DNA of 13,154 nt from Larix sibirica (taxonomy: Eukaryota; Streptophyta; Pinopsida; Pinales; Pinaceae): NCBI GenBank assembly GCA_004151065.3, contig NWUY0303927008.1, positions 1-13,154 on the forward strand, read 5' to 3'. The translations under genes were made by a program, and so were the position numbers. Shown here in pieces: positions 1-7,740 of this stretch. Below the pieces are notes generated by a model. It saw only the letters and a program-made list of their open reading frames with translations. It ran no database searches and was not told the DNA's origin. Each line of letters begins with the position of its first letter. The first letter of the stretch is position 1.

Positions 1-963
1 TAGTGATTGCATTATCTTACTCCGTGAACACTGGTGAAATCTTTGTGGTTCTTGTTAGCATTCAATTGTGGTGATTTTGTGCTAGGGTACTGATTTTGGA
101 AGAGGGGTGCTACTGTGGAGAGCGTAGCCTCTCTCTCTGAAAATGTTTCACTACAGGGGGTTTTCATTTATGCTATTTATTTGTCAAGTGAAATGTTCAT
201 TGTTATCTTGTTGCATTAGTTTATCTCTCTTGGATTTCAAATTAACACTCGTTGTATGTTGGTGCAGGAGTGGGGCGCTTTGGCCACATTGGGCATTTTG
301 ATTTGGACAAGATCTTCACCGAGGCTTCGCCAAGTTGATCATAGTTGAGGAAGAGTGTCACTATCTTGGCATCAACCAAGATTCAAGTATGATTTCAATC
401 TTTTCGCTCTAATTTAAATTTCTATTCCACTGGTCGACATTTTCTTCTAAGTATAAAACCCTCGTTTTGTAGTAGGATTTCTAGTCACCTTCGGCTCTTA
501 TGGTTAAAAACCCAAGTTGGAATTGGCATAAAACCCTTGACCAAGTTTGGTTTACATCCGACTCCATTTGCCCGTTTATTAGCACTGGTCTCCTTTGAAT
601 CAATTCGCCCTCCTTGGGTATTTGGTCATTTTCTTGTTTTGGTGATCTGGGTGTTGCTCGAATCTTCACTAATTGCCATATCTAGCATCTAGCAACAATT
701 TCTAGTGCCATCAAACTATTGAATTGCTAGTTCATAGTAATTTCTCATTTCAACTGCTTAAACCCTAGCTGGTGTAAATTGGGTATTTTTGTATTGGCAC
801 TTGTTTTATCTTAGATCCGGTTTAAAATCATAGTTATTGGGGTAAATTATCCTGGTTGACAATCTTGCTATTCAATAAGCCTCATCAACTTGTTCCTCGA
901 ATCCTCACCTCAGTACTCTTCTTTGTGGATCTAGGGTATTAAATCAAGATATCACCGCTTACA
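1..963 (+). mobile_element. Probable 3' part of a plus-strand LTR (solo LTR or end of an element), left end outside window
   Basis: No coding frame of useful length is seen on either strand. The last 70 bases have the style of plant Ty3/gypsy (Tat/Athila-like) LTR ends: a run containing CTTTGTGGATCTAGGG, then a loose stretch ending CCGCTTACA at 963. Directly to the right, a minus-strand gag-like frame begins without any transition, so 963/964 is a sharp junction between two unrelated sequences. A TG start and a target-site duplication cannot be checked because the left end lies outside the window. No primer-binding site follows 963, which fits a solo LTR or a 3' LTR rather than a 5' LTR. The family assignment is inference from the style of the terminus only. 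Confidence 0.35.
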
Positions 964-1290
964 ATATCTTCTTATTGGTTGTGTGTGTCTTGTCTATAGA
1001 GTTAGTCTTTCCAAGATAGCTAGAGTCTCCCCCTTGGTCTTGCTATTAGCTTGGCCTAAAGTGACAAGAGACTGTCCGATGTGACAGCTACTCCATTAGT
1101 AGTGGACGAGGTCCTTGCGGTGTCACTTGGTTTAGCTGCCTGCCCTCTACCATCCTTGATAGGATCCCTCTTAGTAGCGGCTACAATCTAGGTGATAACA
1201 GCTACCTAGCGATCGAGCTGGGCTCTCCCTAACCCAGCTCGCACTGTTTGCCTCGTCCTTGCGTTAAGTCTAGGTGTGTTGCCTGCCCAA
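964..1290 (-). pseudogene. Degenerate gag-like N-terminal frame of the minus-strand LTR element
   Basis: Reading the minus strand leftward from about 1290, one frame gives a basic stretch with RLNARTRQTVRAGLGRAQLD, a stop, VAVIT, a stop, then IVAATKRDPIKDGRGQAAK and a Ser/Thr-rich tract. After a further stop, a shifted frame gives KTKGETLAILERLTL. The basic start followed by a short helical and then polar stretch is typical of gag N-termini in plant gypsy elements, and the position about 300 nt downstream of a primer-binding site fits gag. At least three stops and one frameshift make it non-functional. The frame ends at the 963/964 junction, so most of gag and all of pol are missing here. No Retrotrans_gag core or zinc knuckle is present, so gag is an inference from position and composition. 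Confidence 0.35.
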
Positions 1291-1592
1291 CGTCCCCTCC
1301 TTCATCCGACTTACTAGCGCATCCGCAAACACTCCCGTGATGCTCAGAACCAACTCTTGCTGCGTTCTAGGTGCACTTCACGCAAGCGTCCCATGGTCGG
1401 GTGCCCGCCTTCTTGGGTGCACTTCTTCACAACCACTGCGTTCCAGCAGCTCCCTGCTACGACTCTTCTTGAGCGCACTTAGCACTTCTTCACTCGGAAC
1501 ACTTCTTAACACTTGGTGAACGTTGTCCAACTTTCAACTTTGATACCACCTGTTTCGACAAAAACAATGGTGAAGAGCCTAAGTGATTCTTT
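1291..1592 (-). other. 5' untranslated leader between primer-binding site and gag-like frame
   Basis: This is untranslated leader of the minus-strand element. It is relatively GC-rich and contains several imperfect CACTTCTT-type repeats on the plus strand (for example near 1421-1432 and 1477-1508). A plus-strand open frame at 1274-1519 runs antisense through it, has no recognisable content and is not called. A second primer-binding-like motif sits inside at 1537-1548 and is listed separately. Confidence 0.4.
1537..1548 (-). other. Second primer-binding-like motif (TGGTATCAAAGT)
   Basis: The minus strand reads ACAGG followed by TGGTATCAAAGT, the same arrangement as the true primer-binding site 56 bp upstream. 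The plus-strand 13-mer TGATACCACCTGT occurs at 1541-1553 and again at 1598-1610. This motif differs from the initiator-Met complement by one base in the first ten. It may be a duplicated priming site or a trace of an earlier LTR/leader junction. Confidence 0.45.
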
Positions 1593-1604
1593 GCTCTGAT
1601 ACCA
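1593..1604 (-). other. Primer-binding site, initiator Met-tRNA type
   Basis: The minus strand reads TGGTATCAGAGC, the canonical plant LTR-retrotransposon primer-binding site complementary to the 3' end of initiator methionine tRNA. It lies 2 nt from the LTR end (...GTGACA, then GG, then the site). Minus-strand DNA synthesis would start here. It fixes the orientation of the element as minus and the LTR boundary at 1607. Confidence 0.8.
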
Positions 1605-1606
1605 CC

Positions 1607-2917
1607 TGTCACGGGCTTGGAAGTCCGACCCAAAAACCCGAGGCTCCCTCTCTTTCCCAACTGTGCGACACTGGTCAGGAGCCACTCCTGATGGTGAGAC
1701 CATCCTGCGGCGAAACCTACCAGATTATGCCTTCCGAAACATGCACACTTAAGAGTTTGTTATACTTAGCCAATTTCTTAGTTATGATGTTACCTCGGTA
1801 AACACTTAGCCAAAGAACATACACACTAAAGAACAACAACACATGTGTGTTGGCAACACCCCAACCACGTGTGCCCAAGTATATATATAATACACAATGG
1901 CACAAATTTTTTTTTATGCAACAACGGAGGATGCCACATCTTGGCATCTCTTCGAGAGCATGCCCACAATGGCAGCTGCTCAAGTCACAATGTCAACCGA
2001 CAATGCATTTCTTCTGTCTAGGATCTACATATAGTAGTGCCCACAGTCCACATCAGCGCCTTGCTCATACGCTTCGATTGAACTCTGTCGCAAGTCTCTC
2101 GACAAGTTGCGCTCCACTGCAACCTTGCCAACCAGCTGGCCTCACCTCTCTTTTCAACCACACCCTTGAGAGTGTACCCACAAGTCTACTGTGAGTCTGC
2201 CTCCACGCAACCCTCACATTCTGCCCAAGTTGCACTCTCCCTCCTTGTAGCTCACAACTCTTTCAACCTGCCTAAGTGCGTCCTGCCATACACTTAGACT
2301 CCATCAAGGCGTCTCCTCGAGAGACTTGCCTAAGGAAAGGATGCCTCCCCAAGGTAATGGCGTGGGCCTCCCAAGAACCAAAGGCCTACCACATCTTTTC
2401 CAACGAAAGCAACACCCAGAAACCCTCCATGCAAACCTTTGCTAAAGACAAGTGCGCCCTCCTTTGGGCCCTCCCAGAGGACGGGTACGCCTCTTGTGTG
2501 TTGCAGACTTCAAATGCGCTCTTCGTGTTCCAACCAAACTTGGCTGATTCTTGCTTCCCATCCACACGTTATTTATACATCCTTAAGCAAGTGTGTGGGG
2601 TGCAAGTCACGTTGTGCGCCCCTCTAGTCGACGCTCGTGCCCACACTTGGGTGTTCTTCCTGCCGGTGTGCCACACTTGTCGCGTGCGTGCACCCATCTC
2701 CAATGTTGCACCCACCAACCGACCTGTTCATGTCGAAGGTGCTCGTGGGGGTGGGCGTACCTTGCTGCTCATGCAAGGAGTCTACCCACCCACACTCACG
2801 CCAAGCAACCAACCAACCATCGATCTCAATGAAGTGTGACGCACCCAACTTGTGCCTGTCTGCAATCGCACCACGAACCGACGAGCCTCACTCTAAGTGG
2901 CCCAGGGAACCCCAACA
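1607..2917 (-). mobile_element. 5' LTR of a minus-strand retrotransposon
   Basis: On the minus strand this begins TGTTGGGGTTCC (2917) and ends ...CCGTGACA (1607), giving TG...CA termini and 1311 bp. The CA end is adjacent to a good primer-binding site, so that boundary is strong; the TG end is my choice of a typical LTR start and is weaker. A minus-strand TATAAATA lies inside. The segment is clearly richer in G+C than the rest of the window, with cytosines concentrated on the plus strand. Several plus-strand open frames (the longest at 2276-2839) run antisense through it and show no domain, so they are treated as chance. The second LTR is not in the window, so target-site duplication cannot be tested. 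Confidence 0.6.
2570..2577 (-). promoter_or_regulatory. TATA box of the minus-strand LTR
   Basis: The minus strand reads GGATGTATAAATAACG, a good plant TATA match, about 340 bp into the LTR. That spacing suits a U3/R boundary. Promoter activity is inferred. Confidence 0.4.
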
Positions 2918-3056
2918 ATCCTCTAACTCAGGACCATGATAGGTTGCTTGTTGATGTTTATAGCTCGGACAAGTATTTCCAGGGGTTGGTTTCTTACCTA
3001 TTGGAATTGTTACTATAACCTCTCAGGTACTTAGGAATTTCACTTTAATTAAAGGA
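2918..3056. other. Unassigned spacer between LTR and poly(T) tract
   Basis: No coding frame, repeat or element end is recognised in these 139 bases. They may be the sequence into which both neighbouring insertions went. Confidence 0.3.
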
Positions 3057-3066
3057 TTTTTTTTTT
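3057..3066 (-). other. Poly(A) tail remnant (T10 on plus strand)
   Basis: Ten consecutive T on the plus strand follow AATTAAAGGA and precede GTAAGACATGGGC. Read on the minus strand this is a 3' poly(A) tail, marking the 3' end of the retroposed sequence. Confidence 0.5.
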
Positions 3067-3086
3067 GTAAGACATGGGCAAAAGAT

Positions 3087-3452
3087 TTATATTATCAAAA
3101 GAGAAATTACAATTTCTAGGGTGATTGGTGTACTAGTAGGAAGGCCAGACCAGTCCCCTCTCCAAAATTCCATCATTAACATCCAGTTCAAACTGATATA
3201 ATTGCAGTCCATAAAACTTAAAGTATTGAAGCTGAAAGCCTTGCCTATGTCCGTAAGACTTAAAGTACTGAAACTAAAAGACTTTACCATGCCTGTAAAA
3301 GTTTTGAGACTGAAACTACAAAGATGAGGTGCTCGACAGGTTGAGACTTTTAAACAAAATTGAAAATCCACTGTTTCTAGGATACTAAGATCCTGACTAT
3401 GCTGGTAATTAGAACATCTAGGACTGACATAGAGAGAGGAGTTATTCATCAT
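3087..3452 (-). CDS. Doubtful 121-residue open frame in the retroposon 3' region
   Basis: This frame is intact, starts ATGATG, and overlaps the last codons of the upstream degenerate frame (GATGATGAATAA serves both). It is rich in Ser, Phe and Leu and carries 14-residue repeats, seen as SFSFSTLSLTDIGK followed by AFSFNTLSFMDCNY. The repeats come from a 42-bp DNA tandem repeat whose length is a multiple of three. No known domain, signal peptide or catalytic motif is evident. The neighbouring frame is full of stops while this one is open, which could mean selection but more likely reflects chance in a 3' untranslated region. I list it for completeness only. Confidence 0.15.
   Translation of the reverse strand: MMNNSSLYVSPRCSNYQHSQDLSILETVDFQFCLKVSTCRAPHLCSFSLKTFTGMVKSFSFSTLSLTDIGKAFSFNTLSFMDCNYISLNWMLMMEFWRGDWSGLPTSTPITLEIVISLLII
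3207..3326 (-). repeat. Three imperfect 42-bp tandem repeats
   Basis: On the plus strand the units start GTCCATAAAACTTAAAG (3207), GTCCGTAAGACTTAAAG (3249) and GCCTGTAAAAGTTTTG (3291). The first two are the same length (42 bp) and about 80% identical by eye; the third is more diverged and runs out near 3326. Confidence 0.7.
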
Positions 3453-4473
3453 CCGAAATATTGATAATTAGGACTAACGTTGATTTTGCTTCCTCTGTTG
3501 TCGTTGGAATTTTACTGGTGTTCTCCTTCATTGGATACCTGCAGTAGATAAGCCCTGCATTGGAGGGAGGCACTCTCTGCTAAAAAACCTTGCCAGTCAG
3601 CTCACGAGCTAGAACATTTAGCTTGGCATCATATTCTTGTTGGTTTTGCAAAATTTGCTGAACCCCTGTCTCCAAACCCCCCACTTTGTTCAAGAGGCTT
3701 GAACCGTCATTGCCCTTTGCAAACAATCCTCGGGCACTATCAGTTATGACACAATCCATAAGAGCTTTGGTCTGCCACAGGGTCAAGGTTTTGGAGTATC
3801 AAGTTTCCCTTGTGTAGGTATTCCTAGGGTTTTCCTGTAGCAGACCGAGCTCCTCTTCTAATTTCTCGACTAGTGGAACCTCCAACTTTTTGGCAATTCT
3901 GTCCTCCATCCTGAGAATGTGCTCCTTCATTGCGGTTTGACAATGCCATGGAATCCAACCTTTTCTCCTCTCTGCTCCTCGAGTACTTGGGGCATGTGAG
4001 TTTACTTAGGGCCATTAACAATTTTGCGGGTTGTTCACTTGATATGAGACATCCTGCTCAGGCAAGAGGATCTCTGCCACTGAAACTAGATACAAAATTT
4101 GAACATCGCGAAGGGCTTGGCAAGACGATAGTAGTGCTAGGTATTCTTCCATTCCCTTCCATATCTTCTCGATTTGGGTCTCTTACCTAAGCCAAGGACA
4201 CCAAATCTCTCCATAATTGCTTCCCAAGCGTGGGCTCTGAACTGGAATGCATCACATGAGGTGGGGTGTCAAGCTCTCACGTTGAGGGTGAAGCCATCCG
4301 AGGTAAGGTCTGTCTGTAGTACAACTGGCCACAAGGCTAATGATTGCTACGGACTAGGGTGTTTGGACCATAATGGTGTTGCGCTATGGGAGGTGTCTGC
4401 CTCAACGAGCTGGTAGTCCTCTAGACGATCATGCATAAAGGCATCAGGGGAGCGATCCACACGAGTGTGACAC
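3442..4473 (-). pseudogene. Long degenerate protein-coding frame, family not recognised
   Basis: Reading the minus strand leftward, one frame runs from about 4473 to 4180 with stops only at 4347-4349 and 4269-4271. Landmarks are VDRSPDAFMHDRLEDYQLVE, TDLTSDGFTLNVR and DAFQFRAHAWEAIMERFGV. A single frameshift near 4180 leads to a second frame running to a TAA at 3442-3444, with stops at 4015-4017, 4006-4008, 3799-3801 and 3580-3582. Its landmarks are IEKIWKGMEEYLALLSSCQA, LPEQDVSYQVNNPQ, a charged helical stretch LRMEDRIAKKLEVPLVEKLE, then VGGLETGVQQILQNQQEYDA and the C-terminus INISDDE. About 340 codons with so few lesions cannot be chance, so this is a decayed gene. The helical segments suggest coiled coils. 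I do not recognise the family; a gag-like protein, a LINE ORF1 or a host gene are all possible. The N-terminus is missing, probably removed by the LTR at 4466. Confidence 0.6.
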
Positions 4474-4663
4474 CCGTCGTGGGGAAATTAAAGGAATTAT
4501 TAAAGTGAACGCCCTTTTATAATTAATTTGGGTTAATTTGGAGAAAAGCCTAACTTTTGGGCTTTAGTGATTTAAGTTAATCAAATGAATCACAATCATC
4601 GATCTCAAGTGAATGAGATCTAATCTCAACCATTGAAGTTAGGGTTTTGGTTCATCCCAAAAG

Positions 4664-4672
4664 TATAAAAGG
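4664..4672 (+). promoter_or_regulatory. TATA box of the plus-strand LTR
   Basis: TATAAAAGG lies about 200 bp into the LTR, with transcription expected to start near 4695. It matches the plant TATA consensus well. Activity is inferred. Confidence 0.5.
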
Positions 4673-4863
4673 TATCCAAGGGTAGAGGAGAAGACACACA
4701 ACCTTTCAAGAGATAAAATCAAGCATTGAGAGGGATACGAGGATGTTTTGATTTCCAGTCTCTTGGGAAAGAGAGAGAATAAGAAACATTTAGGGTGAAG
4801 CAAGTAGTTGAAGCAACTCAAGGAGGAGCTAAAATTTTCTGTTGCGGGAACTTGTCTGAAACA

Positions 4864-4999
4864 GTACATACATGTTGTATGGATAGGACGTACAGTCGTA
4901 TGAACCTGTCATACATATTTTCATACATATTGTACATGCATAAGTATGGATTTGCACAATCACACGTGTAGTACCGTACTTATCCATATAGTCATACAA
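4864..4999 (+). repeat. Palindrome-rich GTAC/CATAC/GTATG cluster
   Basis: In about 135 bases the words GTAC, CATAC and GTATG recur many times. Two arms, GTATGGATAGGACGTAC (4877-4893) and GTACCGTACTTATCCATAT (4971-4989), are imperfect inverted repeats. Between them lies a 12-bp tandem duplication of TCATACATATTT (4909-4920 and 4921-4932, one mismatch). An RNA from this LTR could fold into a long hairpin. Function is unknown. Confidence 0.55.
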
Positions 5000-5296
5000 A
5001 CTGTTCAAGATATACAATGAGGCTGTACAACATTTTTGCATGGGCAGAAAATTCTGGGTTTTGTAGAGGTGTTTTTGGGGTAGTTTTGCATATTGAAGTT
5101 TGTCTTCTATGGGGTAGAATTTGCTAGGTTTGCGGTATAATTTATCAGGGCTATTTTCCCAGTAAGGGAGTTCTTGTAAGCTTGGAATATTCTTAATGAA
5201 AATATTATTTTGAAAGGAAAAAAAAATTGTGTATGTATTTTGTGATCTGTTTCTTATATTTCTTCCACTAGTTATTTCTATTAATAGATTTCAACA

Positions 5297-5483
5297 AGTG
5301 TAAAATAATCAGTATGCTGAAAATTAATTTTTATCATGTAAACCATTAGGAATAACATCGATACTCCTTTATTTATCAGTGAATGTACCATTTGATTTTT
5401 CATGTACTTCCAACATTTTGGAGGTTAGAAGCATTCTAGGCCTATGAAAAGATTCACTAGGATCCCATGTTTCAAACTTTTTT
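5297..5483 (-). mobile_element. Truncated leader remnant of the gag-only element family
   Basis: By eye this matches the leader next to the right LTR of the neighbouring element (about 7960-8182). GTACTT...GGAGGTTAGAAGCATTCT corresponds to GTACTT...GAGGCTCCGAAACATTTT, and GATCCCATGTTTC corresponds to GATGCCTTGTTTC, in the same order and at the same side of the LTR. About 30 bases including the primer-binding site have been lost, leaving a T-run. So the left LTR is also followed, in the minus direction, by leader sequence. The remnant stops where the plus-strand LTR ends. Confidence 0.4.
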
Positions 5484-5669
5484 TGTTATGATCCAAAGCC
5501 TTATAATAACATAATAGATCAAAGTGCACATCATGTACAGATAAATGTAATGTTGAAAACAACTCCAATATGGATAAAATATGAGTTACACAATAACTCC
5601 TTAAATAATAGGAGAACCTCCTCCAAATACCCCAATGCATTCATATATTTAATTCACCCTTTCACTGAT

Positions 5670-5687
5670 AATGACTACATGTTTTCT
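5670..5687 (+). repeat. 18-bp target-site duplication, left copy
   Basis: AATGACTACATGTTTTCT, identical to 6077-6094. The corresponding site in the right LTR reads AATGACTTTATGTCTTCT once, showing the empty-site state. Confidence 0.75.
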
Positions 5688-6076
5688 CATATTTCTGAAG
5701 TGTAGAACGAGATTTTTTTTGAATACTTCCATCGGCCCTTTATAGAGGACTTGGCCTCTCAAAAAATACTCCCAGACTAATAAGTTTATAGGTTATTGTT
5801 GGTTCAAATATCCATGACACTTTATCTGACTTCTTATAGATACAAATATGTGGACATTATCGGCTTACTCTGTTTCTAGTTTTTTGATGGTGTTGTTGAA
5901 AATAACTTTTTATGATATGCTGGACAGGTCTCATATGTAAATACCATTTTTAGAGATGCTAAATATGTATCACCATGAAGCTAGCTTTTGGGCAACAAAA
6001 TTGAAAATGCATATGCATTCTGCAGATGTAATTTTGTTAAATATTTAATAAAATTATGTTTTTTTCCTCATTAAAA
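5688..6076 (+). mobile_element. 389-bp retroposon insertion (5'-truncated LINE-like or SINE-like)
   Basis: It is absent from the otherwise parallel right LTR and is flanked by a perfect 18-bp direct repeat, so the insertion is directly visible. The plus-strand 3' end has AATAAAATTATG followed by a T-run and a short A6 just before the second repeat copy, in the style of plant LINE tails. A target duplication of 16-18 bp fits target-primed reverse transcription rather than a cut-and-paste DNA transposon. No coding frame or tRNA-like promoter box was recognised, so 5'-truncated LINE is preferred to SINE by tail style only. Confidence 0.6.
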
Positions 6077-6094
6077 AATGACTACATGTTTTCT
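6077..6094 (+). repeat. 18-bp target-site duplication, right copy
   Basis: Perfect copy of 5670-5687, preceded by the A-run that ends the inserted sequence. The first two A may belong to the tail, giving a true duplication of 16 to 18 bp. Confidence 0.75.
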
Positions 6095-6242
6095 ATATAT
6101 ACATATTTCAATATGTGGCTCATTTATTATGCCAACCATACTATATAGGCATTTACATATATTTATTCCCATATATGCTTCCCTTGGGATCATATTGTAA
6201 TGCACTTAATTCATATATGCATCCCTTGGTCATATCATAGTA

Positions 6243-6252
6243 CCTTCTTTCT
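6243..6252 (-). other. Candidate polypurine tract
   Basis: The minus strand reads AGAAAGAAGG, 5 nt before the left LTR start (TGATATGACC). Polypurine tracts prime plus-strand synthesis and normally abut the LTR; the small gap and short length make this tentative. Confidence 0.4.
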
Positions 6253-6689
6253 AAAAGGTTTGTACCCAAAATTATGTAGTCAAGGGTTTTATATGTGATG
6301 AAACCAAGTAATAATATTTATTTAAATTCCTACACATTCTACCATTGATAATGATTCATCCACCCAAATAAAAATATTTTTTTGTTTTAATCCTTGATAG
6401 ATTATTGCATATTTTTCTTTCCTTTATTCCATGTGTTGTTGTTGTGACTTCTCAAATTTTTGGTAGTTTCTGAATTTTGATAATATATTGTTGAGTTATG
6501 GTTTATTGATGCCTTATTACATGAATATTGTTGATTAATCTATATTTTTCCATGGTAGTGTCCAAGTCAAACTTCATTTCTTTCTGGAAACTTTCTTGGT
6601 AACGAGGGTGTCAATATGGTTTCACATTTGATGGTTTTACTTCATTCTGTACCTCCATGTCGCATTTTCTTTTTAGTGATAATGGCATC

Positions 6690-7740
6690 CTCTATTTTTT
6701 GTGCTTAGTCTTTGATTACTTTGGACTTTGAGATAATCCCATCACATTTTACATGTACATCTTCGAGTTGCAGTTCAACTTTTTGAATTATTTTTTGTTG
6801 ACTTTCAACATCTTTTCTTCCTTCTCCTTTTGAAGTTGTAATGTGATGCCATCCATCAATTTATTATGTCCTTCAATTCTAGATTGAATTTCTAATTTTA
6901 CCTCATTTATATTTAAATCTTCTTCAACCTTCTTGCAAATTTCCTTTTCAAGTCTTTTGGTAGTCTCTTTGTTCAAGGTCCTTGTATTTTCTTGATTTTG
7001 ACAATGTTTATTCTTTTCTTTGAATTTCTTGACCTCATCATCTGAAACTAACCACCACAGAAATCTCGCAACAGAAATTTGTTATTTATTTATTATGGCT
7101 TCTTAGTTTACATATTTTTTCATCCTTATTTTTCAATTCTTCTCTTGTTTCATCCTTCTCCCACTATCTTTTGTTATTTTTTTTTCTTGTTTTAATTTAT
7201 GAACCTCCTTAATAGGCGCTTCATTAAAGGATTGCATGTTAGACAATTGATCACTCTTCTTCTTAAGATCTTCTTTTCTTCTTTCAATTCATCTTGATGA
7301 TTTTTATTCATCGCTTATTTTTTTGATTCCTTGATCCATTTTTTTTAGAACAGTTGTTTAAATTCTTCACATGTGGTGTTTTGTCTATTATCTTCATCCA
7401 AGCTTTTCCACCACTTAAAAAATTCACCATAAAAATACTGACAATATAATGAAGAAATATATTATTTTCCTTTTCCATCTTCAACCATTCCCTAGGATCA
7501 ATTTAATTTTCATTTTTATGTCCTCGAAACCTAGGTATTTCTATTTGTTTTAAATTGAGGTCTAACCAAAATCCTTAACTTCAAACCTCAGTATATTGAA
7601 ATTACTGATAAAAAATGGCTAAGGTGATTTTTCAACATATTGTTCAGTGTTTCCTATTTCTAAGGACTTTTCAATCACCTAAATCATACCTTCCAATAGT
7701 ATATTGATATTTCTTATCTATAATGCCACATGTTTGACCA
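6690..7740 (-). pseudogene. Decayed gag-like frame with long coiled-coil region
   Basis: On the minus strand, successive frames give VIEKSLEIGNTEQYVEKSP, then LNLKQIEIPRFRGHKNEN, a stop, and DPREWLKMEKENNIF. After a frameshift comes YFYGEFFKWWKSLDEDNRQN, then TCEEFKQLF, a stop, and KKWIKESKK. The order IPxFxG, DPxEWL, WWxSL, EFKxxFxxKW is that of the plant Retrotrans_gag domain (known family). From about 7312 to 6690 the frames are Lys/Glu-rich with heptad-like spacing (HKLKQEKKITK; TTKRLEKEICKKVEEDLNIN), predicting coiled coils rather than the usual zinc knuckle. The longest open piece is 6788-6976, extending upstream in frame to about 7040. Several stops and frameshifts make it inactive. 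No pol follows. Confidence 0.6.

Larger units (their letters stand above)
3057..4465 (-). mobile_element. Poly(A)-tailed minus-strand retroposon or retrocopied transcript
   Basis: On the minus strand the segment ends in a run of 10 A (plus-strand T10 at 3057-3066), preceded by an AT-rich tail containing GATAATATAAATC that resembles the 3' ends of plant LINE and mRNA copies. Upstream lies a long degenerate coding frame (3442-4473) and then a roughly 370-nt 3' region. Neither an LTR nor a primer-binding site is found. The left edge (the tail) is firm; the right edge is placed where the plus-strand LTR starts with TGTGACACCC at 4466. A LINE with a lost RT domain or a processed pseudogene would both fit, since no reverse-transcriptase, endonuclease or RNase H motif is visible. 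Confidence 0.45.
4466..5296 (+). mobile_element. Plus-strand LTR of gypsy style (solo or 5' LTR of a truncated element)
   Basis: It begins TGTGACACCCGTCG, a start very common among plant Ty3/gypsy LTRs, and contains a TATA box at 4664-4672, a likely transcribed region, and a poly(A)-signal-like stretch (TTAATGAAAATATT) near 5190. The end is placed at TTTCAACA (5296), followed by AGTGTAAAATAATCAG, which may be a decayed AGTGGTATCAGAGC primer-binding region. Length is 831 bp. Flanking 5-mers (ACGAG left, AGTGT right) do not match, so a clean solo-LTR target duplication is not supported. Only about 190 bp separate it from the next LTR, so any internal region is gone or lies elsewhere. The left edge interrupts the minus-strand coding frame. 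Confidence 0.5.
5484..6237 (-). repeat. Left LTR copy, split by an insertion
   Basis: It starts TGTTATGATCCAAAGCC on the plus strand and ends GGTCATATCA. After removing the 389-bp insert and one 18-bp repeat copy, 347 bp remain, against 346 bp for the right LTR, which strongly supports the boundaries. Shared landmarks with the right copy include CAAAGCCTTATAATAAC and TGAGTTACACAATAA. Confidence 0.7.

Noticed and set aside
2276-2839. Plus-strand 187-codon open frame, the longest in the window
   Set aside because: It runs antisense through an LTR, is in a C-rich stretch where stops are rare, has no convincing start or domain, and overlaps other open frames in both directions.
4174-4416. Plus-strand frame with a C-GH-C pattern resembling a zinc knuckle
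   Set aside because: Spacing does not fit CX2CX4HX4C, and the opposite strand carries a longer and more convincing coding frame here.
3047-4495. AATTAAAGGA at 3047-3056 and 4486-4495 as a target-site duplication of the retroposon
   Set aside because: The left copy sits perfectly beside the poly(T), but the right copy lies 20 bp inside the sequence that looks like an LTR start (TGTGACACCC at 4466). Both boundaries cannot be right; the LTR start seems stronger, so the match is treated as likely chance in AT-rich DNA.
7040-7080. Match of AATTTCTGTTGCGAGA (minus strand) to the plus-strand LTR near 4833-4850
   Set aside because: Only about 16 bases with mismatches; too short to claim a shared origin, although it sits where the gag-like frame is interrupted.
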